This document shows, piece by piece, positions 8,795 to 17,539 of a stretch of DNA of 64,000 nucleotides (position 1 is its first letter; each line of letters begins with the position of its first letter). Under the pieces are notes generated by a model that saw only the letters and a program-made list of their open reading frames with translations, made no database searches and had not been told where the DNA came from. The stretch lies in contig NZ_QUZT01000035.1 in the NCBI RefSeq assembly GCF_004682045.1, positions 1-64,000 of the forward strand. The letters are read 5' to 3'. Source of the stretch: Pseudomonas nabeulensis. GTDB taxonomy: Bacteria > Pseudomonadota > Gammaproteobacteria > Pseudomonadales > Pseudomonadaceae. A program made the translations under genes and the position numbers.

Positions 8795-9667
8795 TCAGCG
8801 GATGTGGGCAAGGACGCCCTGCAGCTCATCGAGGGAGTTATATCCGATGACCAATTGGCCTTTGCCTTTCTTGCCGTGACGAATCTGCACCGCAGAGCCT
8901 AGGCGCTCGGCCAGGCGCTGTTCGAGGCGGGCGATATCCGGATCAGGTTTGGCCGTTTCGACCGGTGCAGGTTTGCCGCTGAGCCACTGGCGAACCAGGG
9001 CCTCGGTCTGGCGAACGGTGAGGCCCCGTGCGACAACGTGTCGCGCCCCTTCAACCTGTTGATTTTCCGGCAATCCGAGCAATGCACGGGCGTGGCCCAT
9101 TTCCAGGTCGCCGTGGGACAACATGGTCTTGATGACTTCCGGGAGCGCAATCAGGCGCAGCAAGTTGGACACGGTCACGCGGGACTTGCCCACCGCCTCG
9201 GCCACTTGTTGCTGGGTCAGCTGGAATTCCTGCTGCAGGCGCTGCAAGGCGATGGCTTCCTCAATGGGGTTGAGGTCTTCGCGCTGGATGTTCTCGATCA
9301 ATGCCATGGCGATGGCGGTTTCATCGGGCACATCGCGCACCATCGCCGGGATGGTGTCCTTGCCGGCCTGCTGGCTCGCGCGCCAGCGGCGTTCACCGGC
9401 GATGATCTCAAAACGACCGCCACCGATCGGACGCACCACAATCGGCTGCATCACGCCTTGGGTCTTGATGGAGTTGGCCAGTTCTTCCAGCGCCTGGGGG
9501 TCCATGTCCCGGCGTGGCTGGTATTTGCCGCGCTGGATCAGGTCCAGGGGCAGGTGCTGCAGCTCGCGCTCGTCGGCCTGCACCGCTTGTTCTTCAAGCG
9601 ATGTGACGGTCGGACCACTCAACAGTGCATCCAGTCCACGTCCGAGACCTCGTTTCTTGACGGCCAT
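8795..9667 (-). CDS. parB: Chromosome partitioning protein ParB
   Basis: A 290-residue DNA-binding CTPase that loads at parS and spreads to organise the origin region. The N-terminal domain (about residues 35-125) has YQPRRD and the CTP-binding GERRWRA motif. A helix-turn-helix follows (QVAEAVGKSRVTVSNLLRL), and the C-terminus is the dimerisation domain. It lies 9 bases after parA in the parAB pair. Its likely targets, the parS palindromes, are present at 25.1, 25.8, 35.0 and 35.1 kb. Confidence 0.97.
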   Translation of the reverse strand: MAVKKRGLGRGLDALLSGPTVTSLEEQAVQADERELQHLPLDLIQRGKYQPRRDMDPQALEELANSIKTQGVMQPIVVRPIGGGRFEIIAGERRWRASQQAGKDTIPAMVRDVPDETAIAMALIENIQREDLNPIEEAIALQRLQQEFQLTQQQVAEAVGKSRVTVSNLLRLIALPEVIKTMLSHGDLEMGHARALLGLPENQQVEGARHVVARGLTVRQTEALVRQWLSGKPAPVETAKPDPDIARLEQRLAERLGSAVQIRHGKKGKGQLVIGYNSLDELQGVLAHIR

Positions 9668-9676
9668 GGGGATTCC

Positions 9677-10474
9677 TTAAGTTGGCTGGGCGGCAGCGGT
9701 GCGTGAGTTGCGGCGTTGGCGACGAACCATCTCGCCGGCCAGGGCCAGGTAGGCAATGGCGCCACGGGATGCTTTATCGTAAGCCAGCGCCGGCATGCCG
9801 TAGCTTGGCGCTTCGGCCAGACGGATGTTGCGCGGGATCACCGTGTCGTACAACTTATCGCCAAAGTGTTCCTTGAGCTGCGCCGAAACATCGTTCATCA
9901 GGCTCAGGCGCGGATCAAACATGGTCCGCAACAAGCCTTCGATCTGCAGGTTCGGGTTGAGCAACTCGGCGATACGCTTGATGTTATCCACAAGGTCGCT
10001 CAACCCTTCCAGTGCGTAGTACTCGCACTGCATGGGGATAATCACCCCGTCGGCGGCCACCAACGCGTTCAGTGTCAGCATCGACAATGACGGTGGGCAG
10101 TCGATCAGGATGTAATCGTAGTTCTCGCGAATAGGCGCCAAGGCGCTGCGCAGACGGCTTTCCTTCATCTGCATTTCCAGCAGCACCACTTCCGCCGCGG
10201 TCAGATCGCGGTTGGCCGGCAGCAGTTGATAACCACCGTGTTCGGAAAAGTGCATGGCCTGCGCCAGGTCACACTCGCCAATCAGCAAGTCGTAGACCGA
10301 GTTTTCCAGGCCGTGTTTATCCACACCGCTACCCATGGTGGCGTTGCCCTGTGGATCGAGATCGATCAACAGCACCCGGCGCTTGGTGGCGACCAGGGAT
10401 GCTGCGAGGTTGATGCAGGTGGTGGTTTTACCCACGCCACCTTTCTGGTTCGCTATCGCGAATACCTTAGCCAT
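9677..10474 (-). CDS. parA: Chromosome partitioning ATPase ParA
   Basis: A 265-residue deviant-Walker ATPase that binds DNA non-specifically and moves ParB-parS complexes. The motif KGGVGKTTT is near the N-terminus; Walker B is YILIDCPPSL. The frame is open six codons upstream to a TTG, but MAKVFAIANQKGG is the family start, so the ATG at 10472-10474 is used. It lies 18 bases after rsmG in an mnmG-rsmG-parA-parB run. Confidence 0.96.
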   Translation of the reverse strand: MAKVFAIANQKGGVGKTTTCINLAASLVATKRRVLLIDLDPQGNATMGSGVDKHGLENSVYDLLIGECDLAQAMHFSEHGGYQLLPANRDLTAAEVVLLEMQMKESRLRSALAPIRENYDYILIDCPPSLSMLTLNALVAADGVIIPMQCEYYALEGLSDLVDNIKRIAELLNPNLQIEGLLRTMFDPRLSLMNDVSAQLKEHFGDKLYDTVIPRNIRLAEAPSYGMPALAYDKASRGAIAYLALAGEMVRRQRRNSRTAAAQPT

Positions 10475-10492
10475 TCTTGCTTGTGTTCCCAA

Positions 10493-11137
10493 TCATGCCG
10501 TGCGGCGCAGTATCAGCAGATGGCGTTGGCCTTGGCAACCGGGTACGGCCAAGGCGTGTTCGCTATCGAGGTGGAAGTCTGCCGGCAATGCTAACAGCTC
10601 ATCGCTTGGATGGACGCCCTTCATTGCCAGCCAGCGCGTGTCTCGGTCGCCCAGGTGGCGAGTCCAGTTGCTGAAGTTCTCCATGCTGCTGAATGCCCGG
10701 GAAACAATTCCGTTGAAAGGCTGTTCAGGCGTGAAGGCTTCGACACGACTGTGGATAACTTGCAGGTTATCCAGCTTGAGTTCGAGTTTGACCTGGGTGA
10801 GGAAGCGGGTTTTCTTGCCGTTGCTGTCCAGGCAGGTGACCTGGGACTCTGGAAACAGGATGGCCAGGGGAATGCCAGGCATGCCACCGCCACTGCCAAC
10901 GTCCAACCAACGACCGTTTTCGATAAACGGCATCACGCTCAAGCTGTCGAGCAGATGGCGGGAAACCATTTCGTTTGGATCGCGGACAGCGGTCAGGTTG
11001 TAGGCCTTGTTCCATTTGATCAACAGGGCCAGGTAGCCCAGCAGCAATTCGTGCTGGGCCGGGGTCAGGTCGACGCCCAACTGGCGTGCACCTGTGGATA
11101 ACTCTTCGGCGTGTTGCGAGGTGACCAACGAACTCAA
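10493..11137 (-). CDS. rsmG: 16S rRNA (guanine527-N7)-methyltransferase
   Basis: A 214-residue SAM-dependent enzyme, standard length. The SAM-binding motif DVGSGGGMPGIPLAILFP is in the middle. The conserved N-terminal helical cap contains KWNKAYNLTAVRD. It methylates G527 of 16S rRNA; loss gives low-level streptomycin resistance in many bacteria. The start is a TTG that overlaps the mnmG stop by four bases, suggesting translational coupling. Two perfect DnaA boxes lie in the coding sequence (10750-10758 and 11093-11101). Confidence 0.95.
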   Translation of the reverse strand: MSSLVTSQHAEELSTGARQLGVDLTPAQHELLLGYLALLIKWNKAYNLTAVRDPNEMVSRHLLDSLSVMPFIENGRWLDVGSGGGMPGIPLAILFPESQVTCLDSNGKKTRFLTQVKLELKLDNLQVIHSRVEAFTPEQPFNGIVSRAFSSMENFSNWTRHLGDRDTRWLAMKGVHPSDELLALPADFHLDSEHALAVPGCQGQRHLLILRRTA

Positions 11138-13029
11138 GCGCTTTGCTCCAACTGACGGCCCGCGCCGCGTTTTTTCAAATGGATCATCAACAGCGAAATG
11201 GCTGCCGGGGTGACGCCGGGGATACGTGAAGCCTGGCCCAGGGTCTCTGGCCGAGTTATCCCCAGCTTGCTCTGAATTTCTTTCGACAGCCCGGAAATCC
11301 CGGTGTAGTCGATATCCACAGGCAGCTTGGTGTCTTCACTGGCGCGCAGGCGGGCAATTTCGTCCTGCTGGCGATCAATGTAACCGGCGTACTTGGTCTT
11401 GATTTCGACCTGCTCGGCAACCTGTGGGTCTTCTGCGCCCTGGCCTGTCACTTCGACCAGACCAGCGTAGTCGATTTCCGGACGGGACAGCAGGTTCAGC
11501 AAGTTGTATTCGTGAGTCAGCGGCGTGCCGAATTTTTCGGCAATTGCATCGCCCTGCTCTGTGCCGGGGCGAACCCAGGTACTTTTCAGGCGTTGTTCTT
11601 CCAACGCGATGCTTTCGCGTTTTTTGCAGAACGCAGCCCAACGCACGTCATCGACCAGGCCCAGTTCGCGGCCTTTTTCGGTCAAACGCAGGTCGGCGTT
11701 GTCTTCGCGCAGGATCAGACGGTATTCCGCCCGGGACGTGAACATCCGGTAGGGTTCCTGAGTCCCCAGGGTAATCAGGTCATCGACCAACACGCCGATA
11801 TACGCCTCGTCGCGACGCGGGCACCAGCTGTCTTTGCCCTGCGCGCGCAGCGCTGCGTTGGTTCCGGCGAGTAAACCTTGGGCGCCGGCTTCTTCGTAGC
11901 CGGTGGTGCCGTTGATTTGTCCGGCGAAGAACAGGCCGCCGATCACTTTGGTTTCCAGGCTGTACTTCAGGTCACGCGGATCGAAGTAATCGTACTCAAT
12001 GGCATAACCCGGACGCACGATGTGCGCGTTTTCCATACCGCGAATCGATTGCACGATCTGAATTTGCACATCGAACGGCAATGAAGTGGAAATCCCGTTC
12101 GGGTACAGCTCGTGAGTGGTCAAACCTTCGGGCTCAATGAAGACCTGGTGGCTTTCCTTGTCGGCAAAGCGGTGGATCTTGTCTTCGATCGACGGGCAAT
12201 AACGCGGGCCAATCCCTTCGATCACCCCGGAATACATCGGCGAACGGTCGAGGTTGGCGGCAATGATTTCGTGGGTGCGGGCGTTGGTATGGGTAATCCA
12301 GCAACTGACCTGTTTCGGGTGCTGTTCTTTGGAGCCCATGAACGACATCACCGGGATCGGCGTGTCGCCGGCCTGCTCGGTCATCACCGAGAAATCCACA
12401 GAACGCCCGTCGATACGCGGTGGGGTCCCAGTTTTCAGGCGGCCGACGCGCAGCGGCAATTCACGCAGGCGTTTTGCCAGGGCAATCGACGGCGGATCAC
12501 CGGCGCGGCCACCGGAATAGTTCTGCATACCAATGTGGATAAGTCCGCCGAGGAAGGTGCCGGTGGTCAGCACCACGGATTCTGCGAAGAAACGCAGGCC
12601 CATTTGGGTGACAACACCGCGCACCTGATCCTGCTCGACGATCAAGTCATCGGCTGCCTGTTGAAATATCCACAGGTTCGGCTGGTTTTCCAGGGTTTCA
12701 CGCACGGCTGCCTTGTACAGGATGCGATCGGCTTGAGCCCGCGTAGCGCGCACGGCCGGGCCTTTGCGGCTATTAAGCACGCGAAATTGAATACCACCTT
12801 TATCGGTAGCCATGGCCATCACGCCGCCAAGGGCGTCGATTTCTTTGACCAGATGGCTTTTGCCGATCCCACCAATGGCGGGGTTGCAACTCATCGCACC
12901 GAGGGTTTCCACGTTGTGCGTCAGCAACAGGGTTTTTACGCCCATGCGTGCTGACGCCAGTGCTGCCTCGGTACCGGCATGACCGCCGCCGATGACGATC
13001 ACTTCAAAACGGGAAGGGAAATCCACCAC
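11134..13029 (-). CDS. mnmG: tRNA uridine-5-carboxymethylaminomethyl(34) synthesis enzyme MnmG
   Basis: A 631-residue FAD enzyme, full length. GGGHAGTEAALASARMG near the N-terminus binds FAD; SCNPAIGGIGKSHLVKE and LKTGTPPRIDG are family signatures. With MnmE it modifies the wobble uridine of several tRNAs. Its partner gene mnmE is on the same strand about 4.5 kb away, with an iron-signalling operon in between. A perfect DnaA box is inside the gene at 12534-12542. Confidence 0.97.
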   Translation of the reverse strand: MVDFPSRFEVIVIGGGHAGTEAALASARMGVKTLLLTHNVETLGAMSCNPAIGGIGKSHLVKEIDALGGVMAMATDKGGIQFRVLNSRKGPAVRATRAQADRILYKAAVRETLENQPNLWIFQQAADDLIVEQDQVRGVVTQMGLRFFAESVVLTTGTFLGGLIHIGMQNYSGGRAGDPPSIALAKRLRELPLRVGRLKTGTPPRIDGRSVDFSVMTEQAGDTPIPVMSFMGSKEQHPKQVSCWITHTNARTHEIIAANLDRSPMYSGVIEGIGPRYCPSIEDKIHRFADKESHQVFIEPEGLTTHELYPNGISTSLPFDVQIQIVQSIRGMENAHIVRPGYAIEYDYFDPRDLKYSLETKVIGGLFFAGQINGTTGYEEAGAQGLLAGTNAALRAQGKDSWCPRRDEAYIGVLVDDLITLGTQEPYRMFTSRAEYRLILREDNADLRLTEKGRELGLVDDVRWAAFCKKRESIALEEQRLKSTWVRPGTEQGDAIAEKFGTPLTHEYNLLNLLSRPEIDYAGLVEVTGQGAEDPQVAEQVEIKTKYAGYIDRQQDEIARLRASEDTKLPVDIDYTGISGLSKEIQSKLGITRPETLGQASRIPGVTPAAISLLMIHLKKRGAGRQLEQSA

Positions 13030-13501
13030 GCACCTCGTGCCTGCTTATGTAGGTAATCAGGAATTGTTTGTTGAAAGGGTTTTAGAGCTTTGGCGGCAAG
13101 TATAGGGACTTCGCCCTTCCTAAAGAACCCTTTGCACAAAATTTAACCAGCTGTGGATGAATCACGGACAATAGAAATTAAAAGAGAGAAATTTATTAAA
13201 TCTTTGTTTTTATGTTTATTTCTATGGAGCAGACTTTCTGTGGATAGATTGATGTAGCCCTTTATTTACGTTGTGTACAGCGATTCAAAAGTCTGTGGTC
13301 ATGTGCCAATGAGGCCCTTGGATAAGTGCTTTAAGCCTGTGGATTAATGAGATGGTTATCCACAGAGGGGGTTTTGCTCAGGTTTTAGGCCCTGTTATCA
13401 ACTGGGCACAGGGGCGGTTATTCACAGGGCTTAATCCACAGAATTCACTGAAAGACAGCGTGAGCAGGGAGCTATTGTGAGAAAACGGTCGGACAGTTAA
13501 T
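13030..13501. other. AT-rich, DnaA-box-containing intergenic region upstream of mnmG
   Basis: This gene-free stretch looks like a replication-origin module. A strongly AT-rich segment lies at about 13165-13225. Around it are six DnaA-box-like 9-mers: TGTGGATGA 13152-13160, TGTGGATAG 13239-13247, TGTGGATTA 13338-13346, perfect TTATCCACA 13356-13364, TTATTCACA 13418-13426 and TAATCCACA 13432-13440. The mnmG promoter must also be here, reading leftwards. In Pseudomonas the working oriC is next to dnaA, and in E. coli it is next to mnmG (gidA). Whether this copy is active is unknown. Confidence 0.55.
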
Positions 13502-13520
13502 AATAGCGATTATCATTAAC
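13502..13520 (+). promoter_or_regulatory. Fur box upstream of the FecI-type sigma factor
   Basis: AATAGCGATTATCATTAAC matches 14 of 19 positions of the classical Fur consensus GATAATGATAATCATTATC by eye and ends 18 bases before the sigma factor ATG. It implies iron repression of the operon, as is usual for FecI-type systems. Confidence 0.7.
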
Positions 13521-13538
13521 CCACCGTTGTCATGCCCT

Positions 13539-14045
13539 ATGTCCCCTCCTTCGCACACGACTGCAGTCCAGCACATCTACGAGCAGCACCATTCGTGGTT
13601 GCACGGGTGGCTTAAAGGCAAGTTGCATAACGCCTGCGATGCAGCCGACGTGGCACACGATACGTTCGTGCGTATCCTGGGCGGGCGTAATGCCGCGCAG
13701 ATCCTGGAGCCGCGGGACTATCTGGCGACCATTGCCCGGGGCCTGGTGATTGATCGATATCGTCGGCATGCGATTGAACAGGCCTACAGGCAGACCTTGG
13801 CCGAGCGACCCGAAGCCACGGCCATCAGTGAAGAAGACAAGGCGATCATCATCGAGACCCTGGTAGCTGTGGATAAAGCACTGTCTGGGCTTGGGGAGCG
13901 CGCGCGGCGAATCTTCATGCTCTCGCAGATCGACGGCCTGACTTATCAACAGATCGCCGATCAATTGCAGGTATCGCTGACCACGGTGAAGAAGCACATG
14001 ATCCGTGCGCTGACTGAATGCTCGCTGATCATGGCGGGCCTGTAA
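13539..14045 (+). CDS. FecI-type ECF RNA polymerase sigma factor
   Basis: A 168-residue ECF sigma factor. Region 2 contains CDAADVAHDTFVRIL, and region 4 is the helix-turn-helix LTYQQIADQLQVSLTTVKKHMIRAL. FecI-type factors direct transcription of TonB receptor genes when the matching siderophore is bound outside. The frame could start at an upstream TTG (13527); the ATG at 13539 is preferred and neither has a clear ribosome-binding site. It is preceded by a Fur box and its stop overlaps the fecR-like start by one base (TAATG). A perfect DnaA box is inside (13868-13876). Confidence 0.93.
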   Translation: MSPPSHTTAVQHIYEQHHSWLHGWLKGKLHNACDAADVAHDTFVRILGGRNAAQILEPRDYLATIARGLVIDRYRRHAIEQAYRQTLAERPEATAISEEDKAIIIETLVAVDKALSGLGERARRIFMLSQIDGLTYQQIADQLQVSLTTVKKHMIRALTECSLIMAGL

Positions 14046-14989
14046 TGGCGGCCCCGGATCGAAAGACGTTTGAGGCCGCTGCCAGTTGGTATGTGCAGTT
14101 TCAATCCCAATCACCTACGCCTGCTGAACGGCATGCCTGGCAACAATGGCTCAATGGCGACCCGTCCCATCAGGCGGCGTGGAACCAGATGGAACAACTG
14201 CAACGCAGCCTGGGTGCGTTACCTCAGGATTTAACCCGCCGGGCGTTATCCACCACTCATCAACGGCGCCAGGTACTCAAGTGGATGATGGTGCTCGGCA
14301 GCACGGGTTATCTCGGCTGGAATGTTCAGCAACATACGTCGCTGGGCAACGTCTGGGCGGACTACCGCACCTCTGTGGGGGAACGGCGACGCATCGAGCT
14401 GGCGGATGGCACCCGGATCGATCTCAACACCCACACTGCCATTGATGTGGTGTTTGATGGGCGCCAGCGGTTGATCCGATTACGCGAGGGTGAAGTACTT
14501 ATCCACACCGGCAAATGGGGTGGGCAGATGCCGTTTTACGTTGAAACCCGTGAGGGACGTGTCCAGGCCTTGGGCACGCGGTTTACCGTGCGCCAATTAG
14601 CGGACTCTACGCGGGTGGGGGTTCTGGAAGATCGGGTGACTGTCACGCCGGGTGATCAACCCGACCATGTGCGGCAACTCAGTGCGGGTGAAAGCGCAGA
14701 CTTTGATCGGCAGAACGTCGGGGCCAACCACGTGTATCGAGGGGCTCAGGCTGCCTGGGTCGATGGCCAGCTCATCGTGCTGGATGCTCGACTTGGGGAT
14801 GTGATCGACGATTTGGCCCGTTATCGGCCGGGCGTGTTGCGCTGCGACTTGGCCTCGGCACGGTTGCGTGTCTCCGGGACTTTCAGGCTGGACTCCACTG
14901 ACGCGGTGCTGGCCAATCTGCAGGCGACGCTGCCGATTCAGGTGAACTACTTCACCCGTTATTGGGTGTCGGTAAAGCGTATTGGTTGA
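14045..14989 (+). CDS. FecR-family anti-sigma / signal transduction protein
   Basis: A 314-residue protein. The N-terminal DUF4880-like cytoplasmic part has WYVQFQSQSPTPAERHAWQQW. A single membrane helix follows at about residues 78-96 (KWMMVLGSTGYLGW). The periplasmic FecR domain follows, with RRIELADGTRIDLNT and VQALGTRFTVR. It relays occupancy of the receptor, through the receptor's N-terminal domain, to the FecI-type sigma factor encoded just upstream. The start is taken from the ATG that overlaps the sigma stop codon. A perfect DnaA box lies at 14499-14507. Confidence 0.93.
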   Translation: MAAPDRKTFEAAASWYVQFQSQSPTPAERHAWQQWLNGDPSHQAAWNQMEQLQRSLGALPQDLTRRALSTTHQRRQVLKWMMVLGSTGYLGWNVQQHTSLGNVWADYRTSVGERRRIELADGTRIDLNTHTAIDVVFDGRQRLIRLREGEVLIHTGKWGGQMPFYVETREGRVQALGTRFTVRQLADSTRVGVLEDRVTVTPGDQPDHVRQLSAGESADFDRQNVGANHVYRGAQAAWVDGQLIVLDARLGDVIDDLARYRPGVLRCDLASARLRVSGTFRLDSTDAVLANLQATLPIQVNYFTRYWVSVKRIG

Positions 14990-15081
14990 ACGCAAAAATA
15001 ATCCACAGGGGGGGTTATCTTTTTTTTACCTGGCGCGGCCCTACAGGTAATTACGACGCGACCTTCAGGGCTTAACCACCT

Positions 15082-17520
15082 ATGCGCCTTTCCACCCAGC
15101 TTCGCCAGCGACTCTTCCGCCACGGTATGACCTACAGCTTGCTGCTCACCAGTGCAGCCACCGCCAGTGTTTTGCTCTCAACAAGCGCCATGGCCGCCAG
15201 TGCTGTGCAGCACTATGCGATTGCCGCCGGCCCTTTGGACAACGCCTTGAGCCAATTCGCCGCCAAGGCCAACGTGATCCTGTCTTTTTCCCCTCAACAA
15301 ACGGCGCGGTTGGATACGCCAGGGCTGGACGGCGACTATTCAGTGGATCAAGGCTTTGCGCTGCTGCTGCAAAACTCCGGGCTTCAAGCGGTGGCCCAGG
15401 CTCCTGGTAGCTATGTGTTGCAAGCCGCGCCCGCTGGGCAACTGACACTTGCGCCCACTACGGTGAGTACTTATCAACAGATCGGCTTCAACCAGGACAT
15501 CGCAGGCGATGTGGGGTACAAGGCGCAGAACAGTCGCATCGGCACCAAGACCAGCACACCACTGTCGGAAACACCCCGTTCGGTGTCGGTGGTCACCGGC
15601 CAGCGTATCAAGGACCAGAAGTCGCAAACCCTGACCGAAGTGCTGGGCTATGTACCCGGTATCTTCGCGCCTCCGTTTGCTGCGGGCGACGGATTGGCAG
15701 GGGATCTGTTCTTCATTCGCGGTTTCAACGCCACGGATTACGGCTACGGGCTGCTGCGAGACGGCCTACGCGTACAAGGCAATCGGTATGACACCACCAG
15801 CGAGCCTTACGGCCTGGAGCGTGTGGAAATCTTCCGTGGGCCTTCGTCCCTGCTTTACGGTGAAAATGCTCCAGGCGGCTTGGTGAACCTGGTCAGCAAA
15901 CACCCGACCGAGACACCCCAAGGTGAAGTGCAGTTGGGTTATGGCTCCAACAACCGCCGACAGTTGGGTGTGGATATCTCCGGCCCACTCAATGACAACG
16001 CCAATATCCTCGGGCGGGTGGTGATGCTGGGGCGCAAGTCAGATACGCAGACGGACCACGTCCCGGACGATCGTCTCTACATCGCGCCGTCTCTGACCCT
16101 GAATTTCGACGACTACAACACCCTCACCCTGCTGGCCAACTACCAGAAAGACCACACCAACCTGGAACTAGGCCTACCGGCTGCCGGCACCCTGCTCAGT
16201 AATCCCAATGGCAAGCTGTCCAAGCACACCATGCTCGGCGACCCGGATTGGAACACCTTTGAGCGCGAAGCCTGGAGCACCGGTTATGAATTTGCCCACA
16301 GCTTCAACGACGATTGGCAGTTCCGCCAGAACTCGCGCTATATGCAGTCACGCATCAATCGCCATGAAACCTGGCCAGGTGACCTGAACAATCAGGGCTT
16401 CGGCACCCAACTGAACATGAATGCCTACGACCGCTACAACAAATCGATGGTGTACTCCCTGGATAACCAACTGGAAGGCAAGTTCCAGTTGGGCGCTATG
16501 GAAAACACCGTGCTGTTTGGCGCGAGCTACGACCGAACCTCGTTCAACCAAGACTGGGACGCCGGTATCGTCGGTGCCATCAATGTGTATAACCCGGTTT
16601 ACCTGCGCGAACCGACCACACCGTTGGCCATCCAGAACACCTTGCTCGAACAGGAGATGAAAGGGGTTTATGCCCAGATCCAGAGCAAATATGACCACTG
16701 GTTGTTCCTGCTCGGCGGTCGCCAGGATTGGGTCGACAGTGATTTTCGCGACAAGGTAAATCCCAAGACCGATACAAGCACCACCGAGCAAAAATTCACC
16801 TACCAGGGCGGTGTGATGTACCAGTTCGACAACGGCCTGACGCCGTATGTCAGCTACTCCACCGCATTTGTCCCGGTCCAGCAGATCTCGGTGACAGGCT
16901 CGCCACTCAAGCCAATCACCAGCCGCCAATACGAAGTGGGTTTGAAATACGAACCGATCGGTTGGGACACGGCGATGACGCTGTCGGTCTATGACTTGCT
17001 CAAGCGCGACGACACCTACCTCGATAGCACCACCAACACCTATCGCCAAGTGGGTGAAAGCCGCGCCAAGGGCGCAGAACTTGAGATCAACAGCAACATC
17101 ACGCCCAACCTGAACCTGACGGCGGCCTACACCTACACCGATGCGCGGATTACCAAGGATACGGTTGGCTCATTGGTCGAGGGCCGTCAGATGACCGGTG
17201 TTCCACGTAACCAGGCGTCGGTGTGGGGGAAATATCGCTTTCTGGATGGCCAACTGAAAGGATTGTCGCTGGGTGGTGGCGTGCGTTACTTCGACAGTGC
17301 CTATTCCTATACCAAGCCGACCCTCTACGGGAAACTCGACCCCGGCAGTGTCACCTTGGTGGATGCCGCCATTGGCTACCAGATCGATTCGCATTGGTCG
17401 GTCGACCTGAACGCCAAGAACCTGTTCGACAAGGAATATGTTTCTGGTTGCAACGACGCGGGGCGTTGCTACTGGGGAGACAGCCGTACCTTGCTCGGTA
17501 CGGTGTCCTACAACTGGTAA
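15082..17520 (+). CDS. TonB-dependent ferrisiderophore receptor with STN signalling domain
   Basis: An 812-residue outer-membrane receptor. An N-terminal signal peptide ends near the AMA/A cleavage site at about residue 38. Then come a secretin/TonB short N-terminal domain (residues about 45-110, the part that talks to FecR), a plug domain (TPLSETPRSVSVVTGQRI, then FFIRGF and GPSSLLYGENAPGGLVN), and a 22-strand barrel ending in an aromatic residue (VSYNW). The C-terminal CNDAGRCYWGDSRTLLGTV resembles hydroxamate-type receptors (FhuA/FiuA/FoxA-like), but the ligand cannot be named from sequence alone. It is transcribed with the preceding sigma/FecR pair or from a sigma-dependent promoter in the 92-base gap. 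Confidence 0.93.
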   Translation: MRLSTQLRQRLFRHGMTYSLLLTSAATASVLLSTSAMAASAVQHYAIAAGPLDNALSQFAAKANVILSFSPQQTARLDTPGLDGDYSVDQGFALLLQNSGLQAVAQAPGSYVLQAAPAGQLTLAPTTVSTYQQIGFNQDIAGDVGYKAQNSRIGTKTSTPLSETPRSVSVVTGQRIKDQKSQTLTEVLGYVPGIFAPPFAAGDGLAGDLFFIRGFNATDYGYGLLRDGLRVQGNRYDTTSEPYGLERVEIFRGPSSLLYGENAPGGLVNLVSKHPTETPQGEVQLGYGSNNRRQLGVDISGPLNDNANILGRVVMLGRKSDTQTDHVPDDRLYIAPSLTLNFDDYNTLTLLANYQKDHTNLELGLPAAGTLLSNPNGKLSKHTMLGDPDWNTFEREAWSTGYEFAHSFNDDWQFRQNSRYMQSRINRHETWPGDLNNQGFGTQLNMNAYDRYNKSMVYSLDNQLEGKFQLGAMENTVLFGASYDRTSFNQDWDAGIVGAINVYNPVYLREPTTPLAIQNTLLEQEMKGVYAQIQSKYDHWLFLLGGRQDWVDSDFRDKVNPKTDTSTTEQKFTYQGGVMYQFDNGLTPYVSYSTAFVPVQQISVTGSPLKPITSRQYEVGLKYEPIGWDTAMTLSVYDLLKRDDTYLDSTTNTYRQVGESRAKGAELEINSNITPNLNLTAAYTYTDARITKDTVGSLVEGRQMTGVPRNQASVWGKYRFLDGQLKGLSLGGGVRYFDSAYSYTKPTLYGKLDPGSVTLVDAAIGYQIDSHWSVDLNAKNLFDKEYVSGCNDAGRCYWGDSRTLLGTVSYNW

Positions 17521-17539
17521 GCCGCTGTGGATAACTCGG

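Noticed and set aside
9677..10492. Longer start (TTG) for parA giving six extra residues
   Set aside because: Relatives begin at MAKVFAIANQKGG, and the ATG at 10474 gives the standard length.
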